This document shows positions 1 to 6,544 of a stretch of DNA of 10,334 nt, piece after piece. Source of the DNA: Collinsella sp. (GTDB taxonomy: Bacteria > Actinomycetota > Coriobacteriia > Coriobacteriales > Coriobacteriaceae); NCBI GenBank assembly GCA_022713905.1, contig JAIHTM010000078.1, positions 1-10,334 of the forward strand. The letters are read 5' to 3'. Numbering within the stretch: the first letter of the stretch is position 1; every line of letters begins with the position of its first letter. The notes below the pieces were generated by a model. The model was given only the letters and a program-made list of their open reading frames with translations, was not told where the DNA came from and ran no database searches. Made by a program: the position numbers and the translations under genes.

Positions 1-225
1 ACTGGCCTGGGTCAGGCGGCGTCGCGTGTACGTGGACAGCGCCTCCAAGTAGCGCCGCGAACCTTCCGCATACAGCACGCCGAGCGCCAGCGAGCTCTTG
101 CCCGAACCGGAGACGCCGGCCACGCCCACCAATTCGCCCAGCGGAATGTCGATGTCGATGTTCTTCAGGTTATGCACGCGCGCCCCGCGCACTTCGATCG
201 CCTGCGGCCGCTGATCGTTGCTCAT
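1..225 (-). CDS. UvrA-like ABC ATPase, N-terminal part (runs off the left edge)
   Basis: Only the first 75 codons are visible; the gene continues beyond base 1. The start ATG is at 225-223, with GGAG about 10 bases upstream on the minus strand. The protein has the UvrA N-terminal layout: a strand 'IEVRGARVHNLKNIDIDIP' (residues 10-28), a Walker A P-loop GVSGSGKSS (37-45), then YAEGSRRYLEALSTY (52-66), matching the UvrA segment YAEGQRRYVESLSAY. UvrA proteins are dimeric ABC ATPases that recognise DNA damage for nucleotide excision repair. Several actinobacteria carry a second, divergent UvrA-like protein whose role is less clear. The replacements 'GVAGVSGSGKSS' and 'STYTRRR' hint at that paralogue rather than the housekeeping UvrA, so I give no symbol. 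Family is near certain; the exact subfamily is not. Confidence 0.85.
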   Translation of the reverse strand, partial: MSNDQRPQAIEVRGARVHNLKNIDIDIPLGELVGVAGVSGSGKSSLALGVLYAEGSRRYLEALSTYTRRRLTQAS

Positions 226-435
226 GCTCGGCACCGCTCCGCCGCCATCCTACTGTCTGACCTATTATCAAGCGTCACGCCGTTACCTCTTTCTCGACCT
301 CGCCCTAGACCGCCGCCGCACGAGCTTCATGGTCTCCAGTATCATCACGACCAACGACGGCAGCCGAGAGGCTTTCGCTATTGAGCACCGCCTCTCGCAT
401 GCTGTTCGCCGCGTCATTACCGAGACTATCCACGT

Positions 436-499
436 TTAGCATAATAAGTTCACGGACGGCGGGCATAATGGCAATAGAAGTCCGTCCACACCGAAGGAG
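436..499 (+). promoter_or_regulatory. Possible promoter and inverted repeat upstream of the first LysR gene
   Basis: This is an AT-richer stretch in the 282-base gap between the divergent UvrA-like and LysR genes. It holds two -10-like hexamers CATAAT (440-445 and 464-469), neither with a convincing -35 box. The inverted repeat ACGGAC (452-457) / GTCCGT (480-485) flanks the second -10-like box, a position where a LysR protein could bind its own promoter. A ribosome binding site AAGGAG (494-499) sits 8 bases before ATG 508. Beyond these I see nothing definite between 226 and 435. Promoter assignment is by eye only. Confidence 0.3.
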
Positions 500-507
500 C
501 CCCGAGG

Positions 508-1194
508 ATGGAACTGCGCGTCCTGCGATATTTTCTGGCGGTTGCCGAGGAAGGCAATATCACGTGGGCCGCGCAGTTGCTGCGTATTTCCCAGCCGACG
601 CTTTCCCGTCAGCTCAAACAGTTGGAAGAGGAATTGGGCGTCACGCTGTTTGAACGCGGCAGTCACACCATCACGCTCACCGAGGAAGGCCGGCTGCTGC
701 GCGAACGTGCGCAGACCATCGTTTCGCTGGCGGACAAAACCGAATTCGAATTGAAGCAATCCGGCAATGACCTCAGCGGTGAAATCGCCATGGGATGCGG
801 CGAAGTGCGCGGCATGACATTGCTGTCCCAGCGCATGGCTGCTTTTCGCGAGCAGCATCCCAACGTGCGATTCCGGGTCACCAGCACCACATCGGACATT
901 ATTCAGGAACAGATTGAGCAAGGTCTCATGGACTTCGGCCTGCTTACCGATCCGGTGGATGTCAGCCAATACGAGTTCCTGCGCACCGGTATTACAGGGC
1001 ACTGGTCAGCGATGGTTCCAGGCAACCACCCGCTGGCGGAACGCGAATCGTTGACCCCGCAGAATCTCAAGGATGTGCCGCTGCTGTTCCCGGTGCGCAC
1101 GCCCGTACACAATCTGCTACTGAACTGGTTCGGGCAATACGCCGATCAAGGCGGAGCTCAACGCCGGGTATCACACGCCGGAACGCACCCATGA
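508..1194 (+). pseudogene. LysR-family transcriptional regulator, truncated (lost C-terminal third)
   Basis: LysR proteins are ~300-residue DNA-binding regulators with an N-terminal winged helix-turn-helix and a C-terminal periplasmic-binding-like effector domain. The start at 508 is supported by AAGGAG 8 bases upstream. Residues 1-65 are a textbook LysR head (LRYFLAVAEEGNITWAAQLL, then ISQPTLSRQLKQLEEELG, TLFERG, LTEEGRLL). Effector-domain sequence follows up to about residue 213 (LLNWFGQYADQ). After that the reading frame passes into DNA that, in another frame, encodes an unrelated acetyltransferase, so the last ~15 residues are out-of-frame noise before a stop at 1192-1194. At 228 residues the product lacks roughly the last 80-90 residues of the effector domain. 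It may still be expressed and bind DNA, but it is unlikely to work as a normal ligand-responsive LysR. Its original target is not evident. Confidence 0.8.
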
Positions 1195-1276
1195 GCTTTT
1201 CGAGGAACTGGTGAGCCATCCTGTTGACCCCACGTTCCGGTTGAACGCGCCATTCCGCACCGACTTCGGCCGCAAC
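1139..1276 (+). pseudogene. Sugar O-acetyltransferase (Maa/LacA type), internal fragment
   Basis: In the second forward frame this stretch reads about 46 residues: 'AELNAGYHTPERTHELFEEL', then 'VSHPVDPTFRLNAPF' and 'RTDFGRN'. This matches the region just before the left-handed beta-helix in maltose/galactoside O-acetyltransferases, typically 'LN..YHTPEE...L...L.G..VDPTF.L.PPF.TDFG.NIHIG'. The family acetylates sugars with acetyl-CoA; intact members are ~190-210 residues. Here only about residues 35-80 survive. The N-terminal part has been replaced by LysR sequence and the whole hexapeptide-repeat domain, with the catalytic His, is missing because sequence ends at 'FGRN' (1265-1276). No start codon or ribosome binding site of its own remains. 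It is a remnant, identified from memory of the family motif. Confidence 0.6.
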
Positions 1277-1363
1277 GAACACGACACACAGGGAGCCGTC
1301 AAGCGAGGGCGTGAAGGTGGCGACCACACCGAATACGGCCACGCCGATCGCGCCGCCGCGCAG
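1268..1363 (-). pseudogene. MFS (drug-efflux type) transporter, short C-terminal fragment
   Basis: On the minus strand this reads about 32 residues: LRGGAIGVAVFGVVATFTP, then SLDGSLCVVFVAA. The pattern resembles the late membrane segments of 14-TM DHA2-type MFS exporters, which commonly carry 'RQLGGAIGVAVFG'. The fragment begins where the second LysR gene begins on the plus strand (~1360) and ends where the acetyltransferase fragment ends (~1271-1280). It therefore fills the interval between the two other remnants exactly, which is independent support that it is real debris and not a chance frame. It lacks start, stop and nearly all transmembrane helices and cannot be functional. The alternative is a chance hydrophobic antisense frame. 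Confidence 0.4.
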
Positions 1364-2217
1364 ACCGGCAGCTTCGCTAAGGCCGGCCATCGTCTGCATA
1401 TTTCCACACCGGCGGTGGCCAAACAAATCAATACGTTCGAAAAGGAATACGGTCTGACGCTGTTCGACCGATCACGCAGCGGCGTGCAACTCACCAAAGC
1501 CGGCAAGGAGTTCGTCGAGGACGCGCAGATGATCGTGCGCCAATGTGAGGAGAGTCTACGTCGTGCGCAACGGCGCAGCACCGACGGCATCGCCACCGTC
1601 CGCCTTGGCGTTTCCATACTGCGCCCCGGCCACCGCATCCTCGACCTATGGCAGCGCGACGCCGGCAAGCACACCGACATCCGCCTCGAACTGGTGTCGA
1701 TGCCCGACGACTCCGAAGCCATCAACGACATCATCACCCACCTCGGCGAGGACGTCGATCTGATATCCACGGCCTTCGACACCGGCTATTGGAACGACAC
1801 CTGCAACACCCTCGCCCTCGATTCCGAGCCACTATGCGTGGCCGTGCCACGCAATCACGCACTGGCGAGACATGCACTACTCACATTGAAAGACCTCGAA
1901 GGCACACGCATCCGCATTCTCAAACGTCATCGCGGCGCCAACGACACGGCCCGGGACCTGTCAGAACAATGCCCCGCCATCGATTTGATCGACATCGACC
2001 ACTACGACCTCGACACGTTCAACGACTGCGCCGAATCCGGCGACCTGCTCATCCCCAAACCCACGTGGGCCAGCGCACACCCACAACTCGTCAACGTGGC
2101 CGTGGACTGGCCCGAACCGGTCGTCATGCACTACGGACTGCTCTACCCACTCGACGCAAGCCCGGTGATTCACACATTATGGAATTTTTCGCCGCAGACG
2201 GAGATCTCGAACCGTGA
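1358..2217 (+). pseudogene. LysR-family transcriptional regulator, broken at both ends
   Basis: From ~1358 the second forward frame becomes a LysR protein: QTGSFAKAGHRLHIS (the helix-turn-helix), then TPAVAKQINTFEKEYGLTLF, DRSRSGVQLTKAG and a long effector domain ending in MHYGLLYPLDASPVIHT. The first ~14-15 codons that precede 'TGSF' in the family are missing. The open frame reaches back through antisense MFS and acetyltransferase debris to a GTG at 1211, which is not its natural start. Near the end the frame appears broken: in frame the protein continues to a stop at 2267-2269 with 'LWNFSPQTEISNRDRP', but from ATG 2179 the next frame reads MEFFAADGDLEP and stops at 2215-2217, a natural-looking LysR C-terminus. 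A one- or two-base indel near 2171-2180 explains this. The protein probably has no proper start and is non-functional. It may once have regulated the divergent MFS gene. Confidence 0.7.
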
Positions 2218-2297
2218 CCGTCCAACGAAACCGCGCCGATGCTCCGGCGTGAAGTGCGGTAATCTCTAAGAAAAGGCCATTGTGTCGAGATGGCGGG

Positions 2298-2314
2298 GCA
2301 ACGGGCAGCGTTGC
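2298..2314. repeat. Small inverted repeat in the lacI leader
   Basis: GCAACG / CGTTGC with a 5-base spacer (GGCAG), about 60 bases before the LacI start codon. A second, shorter one (GGGC-TGAG-GCCC, 2321-2332) follows. It could be a regulator site for lacI or a weak RNA stem. It does not match the 14-bp operators found near pit and ugpA, so it is not clear evidence of autoregulation. I see no convincing -35/-10 pair in the 158-base gap 2218-2375. Confidence 0.25.
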
Positions 2315-2375
2315 GGATTTGGGCTGAGGCCCCGTCGCTTGCGGTGTTACATATTGTGACGATGAGGAGGGCAGC

Positions 2376-3404
2376 ATGGAGGCCGCAGAGAGCAGGCAGC
2401 CGACGATTTTCGATGTCGCTGCGGAGGCCGGCGTCTCCAAGTCCATGGTTTCCCGCGTGATGCGCGGCGAAGGGGGCGTGCGTCAGGAGAAGGTAGACCG
2501 TGTGCTCGCCGCGGCGGAGAAGCTCGGATACGTGCCGAGCGCCATGGCCAGCGGGCTCGCCTCGAAGCGCACGAAAACGCTGGGAGTGGTGGTCAGGAAC
2601 GCGAAGCTGCCTTTCTATGGGTTCCTTCAGGGCGCCATGCAGAAGCGGGCGCGTGAGCGCGGCTATCAGATGGTGTCCATCAGCGGCGTGGAGGAACTGT
2701 CCGCGGATGATGCGCGCCAGGCGCTGCGCGATTTGATCGCCCTGCGCGTCGAGGGGCTGATCGTATGCTCCGCCATGCTTGCGGTGGAGGATTTCATGCC
2801 GTTCATCGACCGGATCCCGTTCGTGATGGCCGGGCACGAGGACACGACGCGCACCGTGTCCTCGGTGTTTTGCGATGAGGAGGACGGCGGCCGCAGGCTC
2901 GCGCAATACGTCCACGACTTCGGGCACCGGGAGGTGGCGGTGTTTCTGGTGCCCAGGGAATACTCGGTCAGCCAGTACGGCCGCGGCATGGCCATGATCG
3001 AGCTGCTCGGGCAGCTCGGCATCCGCGTGAAGGTGATGGATATGAAAGGGGCCGAAGAGGTTGGAACGCTGGTGGACGAGGTGCTGTGCCATCCCAGGAT
3101 CACCGCGTATATGTGTCCGTCCGACGTGGTCATGCTCAATGTGATGGACGAGTTGCGCCGGCGCGACGTTTCCGTGCCGCAGGATGTGTCCGTCACCGGC
3201 TATGACGGGTTTGGCCCGCTCGCGTCGCCATACCTTGGATTTACCACATATCGGCAGCCTTTGGAGGAGATCGGTTCCCGCGCTGTGGATCTGGTGCTCG
3301 AGCGTCTGGATGGCGGGGACCACGCCGTGGAGGCGCTGCCAGTAAAGGGGGAATTCATCCACGGGCGCACCGTGGCGCTGCCACGTTGGAAAGACGGGCG
3401 ATAG
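2376..3404 (+). CDS. LacI-family transcriptional regulator of the phosphodiester locus
   Basis: A 342-residue LacI/GalR protein of normal family length. ATG 2376 is preceded by an ideal AGGAGG (2365-2370, 5-base spacing). The N-terminal helix-turn-helix is TIFDVAAEAGVSKSMVSRVM (10-29), followed by the hinge region GYVPSAMASGLASKRT (51-66), which inserts in the operator minor groove. From residue 69 (LGVVVRN) comes the periplasmic-binding-like ligand domain, ending with the family's usual VSVTGYDGF and 'TTYRQPLEEIGSRAVDLVLE'. LacI proteins dimerise and usually repress until a small ligand, most often a sugar or sugar phosphate, releases them. Two LacI-type palindromes lie ~1.1-1.2 kb downstream between pit and ugpA, and no other LacI gene is in view. 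This protein is therefore the likely controller of both transcription units. The ligand is unknown; a glycerophosphodiester or a breakdown product is the natural guess. Confidence 0.92.
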   Translation: MEAAESRQPTIFDVAAEAGVSKSMVSRVMRGEGGVRQEKVDRVLAAAEKLGYVPSAMASGLASKRTKTLGVVVRNAKLPFYGFLQGAMQKRARERGYQMVSISGVEELSADDARQALRDLIALRVEGLIVCSAMLAVEDFMPFIDRIPFVMAGHEDTTRTVSSVFCDEEDGGRRLAQYVHDFGHREVAVFLVPREYSVSQYGRGMAMIELLGQLGIRVKVMDMKGAEEVGTLVDEVLCHPRITAYMCPSDVVMLNVMDELRRRDVSVPQDVSVTGYDGFGPLASPYLGFTTYRQPLEEIGSRAVDLVLERLDGGDHAVEALPVKGEFIHGRTVALPRWKDGR

Positions 3405-3466
3405 ACGGGCAATAGGCGGAACGGAAGCCGCATCCCGCGCCGCAATCCCATGCACCCGCGCGTGGT

Positions 3467-3493
3467 GGCGACGGAGCGATAGCACCCGTCGCC
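3467..3493. terminator. Stem-loop between convergent lacI and pit
   Basis: GGCGACGG (3467-3474) pairs perfectly with CCGTCGCC (3486-3493) around an 11-base loop, in the 99-base gap between the lacI stop and the pit stop. The position between two converging genes suits a bidirectional terminator. There is no T-run on either side, so it is not a canonical intrinsic terminator; it may only slow polymerase or protect 3' ends. Confidence 0.45.
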
Positions 3494-3503
3494 CGAGGAT
3501 GCA

Positions 3504-4445
3504 TCACAGTGGCAGCAGATCGAGCCCGTTGGCTGCGGCATAGCCCAGGATCCAGGCCATGGGCAGGGTTGCCGCCCATGCGATGAGGATCCTGCGCGCC
3601 TCGCCCCAGCGGACCTTGCGCCAGTCGTTCGTCTGGCAGGTGCCGATGAGCGCGCCCGATATGGACTGGGTCATGCTGACCGGGCTTCCCAGCGCCGAGC
3701 TGACGAGCACGGCGGCGGAGGCCGCCCACAGGGTGACCCAGATCTGCCGGGAATCCGGCACGATGGTGCCGCGCTGCAATGCGGCTGCTCCCTTGGGCAT
3801 GCCGGTGAGCACGCCGGCCAGGAACGTCGCGGCGACGATTGCGGTGATGGCGGCGCTGTGCGTGGCAGTTCCCAAATCGACTCCCATGGCGGTGCCGAAC
3901 AGGACGATCATCTTCTGCCCGTCATTGCTGCCATAGGCGATGCAGGTGAGCAGGAATCCGAGGAAGACCATGGTGGTCGAGGACTGCGGGGTTCTGGATT
4001 GGAACAGCAGGTAGATGGTGCGGGAGACGGCGAACGCCACCAGAGGCGAAAGTATCGCTATCCCGAGGACGCGCAGCACCAGATGCCATTGGGGATGTCC
4101 GCCGGCGAAGCCGGCTCCGGAGGATGCTCCGACCAGGGCGAGCGTGATCGAGGTGGGCACGCCGCCTCCGTTGAGCGCCAGCAGGGTGGCCGATGCGGCG
4201 ACGAGCACCGTCGCCAGCAGGAGCGGACTTTGTCCGCCGGATCCTTCGGAGGAGACCATGGCGACGATGGTTCCTCCGACTCGGCTGCTGGCGGCCGGCA
4301 GCAAGGCCACCGCCGTCGCCAGCATCAGGAAGGGGGCCGCCGTGACGCGGCGCGCGGCCTTGAGGTTGATGGCCACCAGGGGAGACCCGTCGTTCCTTCC
4401 TCCAAGCAGGCAGAACACCAATGCCAACATGGGAATAACCCACAT
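3504..4445 (-). CDS. pit: PiT-family inorganic phosphate transporter (compact form)
   Basis: A 313-residue, strongly hydrophobic membrane protein with the inverted-repeat layout of PiT (PHO4 family) phosphate:cation symporters. The first repeat has GGRNDGSP (15-22) and GVPTSITLALVGA (95-107). The second has YGSNDGQKM (171-179) and GSPVSMTQSISGALIG (253-268). These correspond to the family's G-x-N-D and P-x-S-x-T/S-x-x motifs. It is far shorter than E. coli PitA (~500 residues), with little between the repeats. The first-repeat motif departs from the common GANDVAN. The start at ATG 4445-4443 is supported by AAGGAGGG (4452-4459) 6 bases upstream. A LacI-type operator lies 2 bases beyond that site, so pit is probably repressed by the neighbouring LacI. 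The probable partner, a DUF47 protein, is encoded at the end of the divergent operon. PiT transporters can move phosphate either way depending on gradients; import or release of excess phosphate are both possible. Confidence 0.88.
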   Translation of the reverse strand: MWVIPMLALVFCLLGGRNDGSPLVAINLKAARRVTAAPFLMLATAVALLPAASSRVGGTIVAMVSSEGSGGQSPLLLATVLVAASATLLALNGGGVPTSITLALVGASSGAGFAGGHPQWHLVLRVLGIAILSPLVAFAVSRTIYLLFQSRTPQSSTTMVFLGFLLTCIAYGSNDGQKMIVLFGTAMGVDLGTATHSAAITAIVAATFLAGVLTGMPKGAAALQRGTIVPDSRQIWVTLWAASAAVLVSSALGSPVSMTQSISGALIGTCQTNDWRKVRWGEARRILIAWAATLPMAWILGYAAANGLDLLPL

Positions 4446-4461
4446 ATCTCACCCTCCTTGC

Positions 4462-4475
4462 TGAGAACGCTCCCA
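4462..4475. promoter_or_regulatory. LacI-type operator O1 (pit side)
   Basis: TGAGAACGCTCCCA is a 14-bp imperfect palindrome with a central CG and the symmetric pattern TGnGAnCGnTCnCA typical of LacI-family sites. It lies 16 bases upstream of the pit start codon, next to its ribosome binding site, so a bound repressor would block transcription entering pit. It shares the same symmetric positions with the site at 4599-4612. Confidence 0.7.
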
Positions 4476-4516
4476 ATGCTGTAATTATTGAGTTTATAAA
4501 TATTAGCACTGAATTC

Positions 4517-4530
4517 AGCGAACGTTCATC
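4517..4530. promoter_or_regulatory. Weak LacI-operator-like site O3 between the two main operators
   Basis: AGCGAACGTTCATC contains the palindromic core GAACGTTC (4520-4527), which fits the inner GAnCGnTC pattern of the two stronger sites, but the outer TG/CA bases are mostly lost. It could be an auxiliary site. An 8-bp core can occur by chance, so this is tentative. Confidence 0.3.
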
Positions 4531-4560
4531 TTTAGCCTGAAATGGCTGTATATCGTCGAT

Positions 4561-4589
4561 TAGACTTTCTTATGTCGAAAGGATATACT
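4561..4589 (+). promoter_or_regulatory. Probable promoter of the ugpA operon
   Basis: A -35-like TAGACT (4561-4566, four of six matches to TTGACA) and a -10 TATACT (4584-4589, five of six matches to TATAAT) are separated by exactly 17 bases. Transcription would start near 4596. The operator at 4599-4612 would then lie just downstream of the start, a classic repression position, with a leader of ~140 bases before ugpA. The whole divergent gap 4446-4734 is 289 bases. Its AT-rich part (4480-4590) should also hold the pit promoter. On that strand TAATAT (4505-4500) is a possible -10, but I find no good -35. Confidence 0.5.
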
Positions 4590-4721
4590 ATGAATCACTG
4601 GGAGCGCTCCGAAGATGGAGTGCCCCCCCATACAACAACGGATATAGATAGCAGCAAATCAGCAACTCGATACGCCGCGTCCGTCATCGGAACGGCTGCG
4701 GCTCACAACCAAAAGACGTAA
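4590..4721 (+). CDS. Possible 43-residue leader ORF ahead of ugpA
   Basis: ATG 4590 has AAAGGA (4578-4583) 6 bases upstream. The frame reads MNHWERSEDGVPPH through to AAAHNQKT and stops with TAA at 4719-4721, directly before the ribosome binding site of ugpA, an arrangement seen for translated leaders. Against it: only about 55% of its codons end in G or C, far below the neighbouring genes, the peptide is hydrophilic and resembles nothing I know, and the best promoter would start transcription downstream of this ATG. It also contains the operator at 4599-4612. I rate it more likely fortuitous than real. Confidence 0.18.
   Translation: MNHWERSEDGVPPHTTTDIDSSKSATRYAASVIGTAAAHNQKT
4599..4612. 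promoter_or_regulatory. LacI-type operator O2 (ugpA side)
   Basis: TGGGAGCGCTCCGA is a near-perfect 14-bp palindrome (core GGAGCGCTCC) fitting TGnGAnCGnTCnCA at all but the second-to-last position. It starts 10 bases after the -10 TATACT, where a bound repressor would block initiation or early elongation. Its centre is 137 bp from the centre of O1. Confidence 0.7.
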
Positions 4722-4734
4722 AAGGGTATTACCC

Positions 4735-5730
4735 ATGGCTCTCGGCAAGGCAATGCCGGAGCCGGAGAAAGAAAGGAAGCGCGAGATGGCGTCATCAACC
4801 CATTTGTCGCAATCCCCGCACGGCGCCAAGACGCACGGCGGACGCACGGCGAACGTTCTCGTTGCGAAGAATCGCCTGACCGGTGCGGTCATGCTGGTTC
4901 CGGCATTGGCATTGCTGGTCGTGTTCGTGTTCGGCCCGCTGGTGCGCGTGGTGATGATGAGCATGCAGGGCACGGACATCTTCGGTTCGCCCTCAGGCTT
5001 CATCGGGCTGGAGAACTACAGGACGGTCTTCACGGACCCGGCGTTTGTCAAGGTGCTTATCCAGACGTTCCTCTACGCCGTGCTGGTCGTGGCGGGGCGC
5101 CTCGCCTTGGGCGTGCTGCTGGCGATTCTGCTGACGAGGCACATCATGGGCATCAAGATACTGCGCGTGGCCATGACCTCGATCGTCAGCGTCTCGGTGG
5201 CGGCCGCATCGCTGGGCTTCCTGGCGTTGTTCGGCTCGAGCGGCGTGATCAATTCGATCATCGAGAAACTGGGCATCCGGCCGGTCGGGTTCCTCACCGA
5301 CGCGAAGTGGGCGTTCTTCACGGTCACCTTGGTGACCATCTGGACCGGTCTCGGATTCGCGCTGATCCTGTTGTGCGCCGCGATCGACGGCGTGGACCAG
5401 GAGATCCTGGAGGCCGCGCGCATCGACGGCGCGAACGAAGCCCGCATCCAGTGGTCCATCGTGCTGCCGCTGATCACACCGACGCTGTTCTACATCGCCG
5501 TGACCACATGCATCGAGGCCCTGCAGGCGTTCGCCCAGATCAACATCCTGACCAAGGGCGGACCGGGCCAGGCGACCACGACCATCACCTACAACATCTA
5601 CACCACCGCGTTCAACGCGGGCAGCGCGAATTTCGGCATCGCGTCCGCGCTGGGCATCGTGCTGTTCCTGTTCGTGTTCGTCCTGACATTGCTGCAGTTC
5701 CGCTTCCTGGAAGGCAAGGTGAACTACTGA
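4735..5730 (+). CDS. ugpA: ABC transporter permease, CUT1 family, UgpA-like
   Basis: A 331-residue inner-membrane permease subunit, first gene of the import operon. A hydrophilic N-terminus (1-47) precedes the first membrane segment (about 50-76), and five more hydrophobic segments follow up to residue ~325. The cytoplasmic EAA loop that docks on the ATPase is EILEAARIDGANEARIQWSI (223-242). The segment ILTKGGPGQAT (271-281), before the last helix, is common in UgpA/MalF-type subunits. ATG 4735 has AAAGGG 8 bases upstream. An in-frame ATG at 4786 (residue 18) has a slightly better AAAGGA site and cannot be excluded; the N-terminal tail would then be shorter. The stop overlaps the next start by one base, so the two permeases are translationally coupled. 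The UgpA assignment rests mainly on the binding protein and phosphodiesterase in the operon. A general sugar permease would look similar alone. Confidence 0.85.
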   Translation: MALGKAMPEPEKERKREMASSTHLSQSPHGAKTHGGRTANVLVAKNRLTGAVMLVPALALLVVFVFGPLVRVVMMSMQGTDIFGSPSGFIGLENYRTVFTDPAFVKVLIQTFLYAVLVVAGRLALGVLLAILLTRHIMGIKILRVAMTSIVSVSVAAASLGFLALFGSSGVINSIIEKLGIRPVGFLTDAKWAFFTVTLVTIWTGLGFALILLCAAIDGVDQEILEAARIDGANEARIQWSIVLPLITPTLFYIAVTTCIEALQAFAQINILTKGGPGQATTTITYNIYTTAFNAGSANFGIASALGIVLFLFVFVLTLLQFRFLEGKVNY

Positions 5731-6536
5731 TGATCCGCAAGACTTCCCCCGTGAGCCAGGGCCTGTGGGCCGTGCTGGCCCTGATCGTGACCGTGCTGGT
5801 CATGCTGCCGGTTCTGTACATCTACGTCGGCGCGTTCTTCTTCGACGCCAACGGCCTGTTCAGGGGCTTCACCCTGGGCAATTTCATGCGCGCCATGTCC
5901 CAGATGCCCCTGGCCCAGCAGCTGGGCAACAGCATCGTCGTGACCGTCTGCCAGACCGCGGGCCAGATCGTGACCGCGTTCCTCGCCGCCTACGCCATCG
6001 TGTTCTGCAATCTGAGGCGGCCCGGAATGTGGATGATGGTCTTCCTCATGAGCATGATGGTGCCTGGCGAGACCACCCTGCTGTCGAACTACCTGAACAT
6101 CGCCAACTGGGGACTCATGGACACGATCCCGGCGATTTTCCTGCCGTTCCTGGTGCAGGGCTTCACCGTGTTCCTGTTCCGCCAGGCGTTCCGTTCCTTC
6201 CCCAAGGAGCTGCGCGAGGCGTCGCTGATCGACGGCGCCGGCCATCTGCGGTTCATGATCGACGTGCTCCTGCCCATCGTCAAGCCGACCATCATCGCCG
6301 CGACGATCAACGCCATGGTCGCCGCGTGGAACGGCTACTTCTGGCCCCTGCTCGTGACCAACAAGCCCGAGCACCGCACCATTCAGGTCGGCATCACCCA
6401 GCTGAGCGGCACCGACGGCTCCAACATCGGCGTGGTCCTGGCCGGCGCGGCCATCGCGGTCGTCCCGGCGATGATCCTTACGCTCCTGTTCAACCGGTCC
6501 CTGCGCGGCATGAGCGTCGCCGGAAGCATCAAGTAG
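5730..6536 (+). CDS. ugpE: ABC transporter permease, CUT1 family, UgpE-like
   Basis: A 268-residue second permease subunit that forms the membrane channel with the upstream one. The start overlaps the previous stop (TGATG), with AAGGTG (5716-5721) 8 bases before. The first membrane helix is at residues 11-36, and about six hydrophobic segments can be seen. The EAA loop is ELREASLIDGAGHLRFMIDV (160-179). The segment WNGYFWPLLVTNKPEHRTIQ (200-219) matches the W-N-x-Y-x-W-P-L-L-V-T stretch of UgpE and related sugar permeases. The ending RGMSVAGSIK is typical. No ATPase gene follows; as with many CUT1 systems in actinobacteria, a shared MsiK/UgpC-type ATPase encoded elsewhere must energise it (inference). 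Confidence 0.85.
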   Translation: MIRKTSPVSQGLWAVLALIVTVLVMLPVLYIYVGAFFFDANGLFRGFTLGNFMRAMSQMPLAQQLGNSIVVTVCQTAGQIVTAFLAAYAIVFCNLRRPGMWMMVFLMSMMVPGETTLLSNYLNIANWGLMDTIPAIFLPFLVQGFTVFLFRQAFRSFPKELREASLIDGAGHLRFMIDVLLPIVKPTIIAATINAMVAAWNGYFWPLLVTNKPEHRTIQVGITQLSGTDGSNIGVVLAGAAIAVVPAMILTLLFNRSLRGMSVAGSIK

Positions 6537-6544
6537 CCCATCCG

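Noticed and set aside
226..440. Short overlapping plus-strand frames between the UvrA-like and LysR genes
   Set aside because: Arg/Pro/Ser-rich translations, no ribosome binding sites of note and no resemblance to known proteins.
1211..2269. A 352-codon LysR gene starting at GTG 1211
   Set aside because: Its first ~49 codons are acetyltransferase and antisense MFS debris, and its tail follows a frameshift, so I describe it as a broken gene instead.
2124..3485. Long minus-strand open frame (453 codons) opposite lacI
   Set aside because: It is a shadow of the GC-rich lacI codons; the His/Arg-rich product resembles nothing, while the plus strand is a clear LacI protein.
3858..4484. Plus-strand open frame opposite pit
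   Set aside because: Gly/Gln/Arg-rich antisense shadow; the minus strand has PiT motifs and a strong ribosome binding site.
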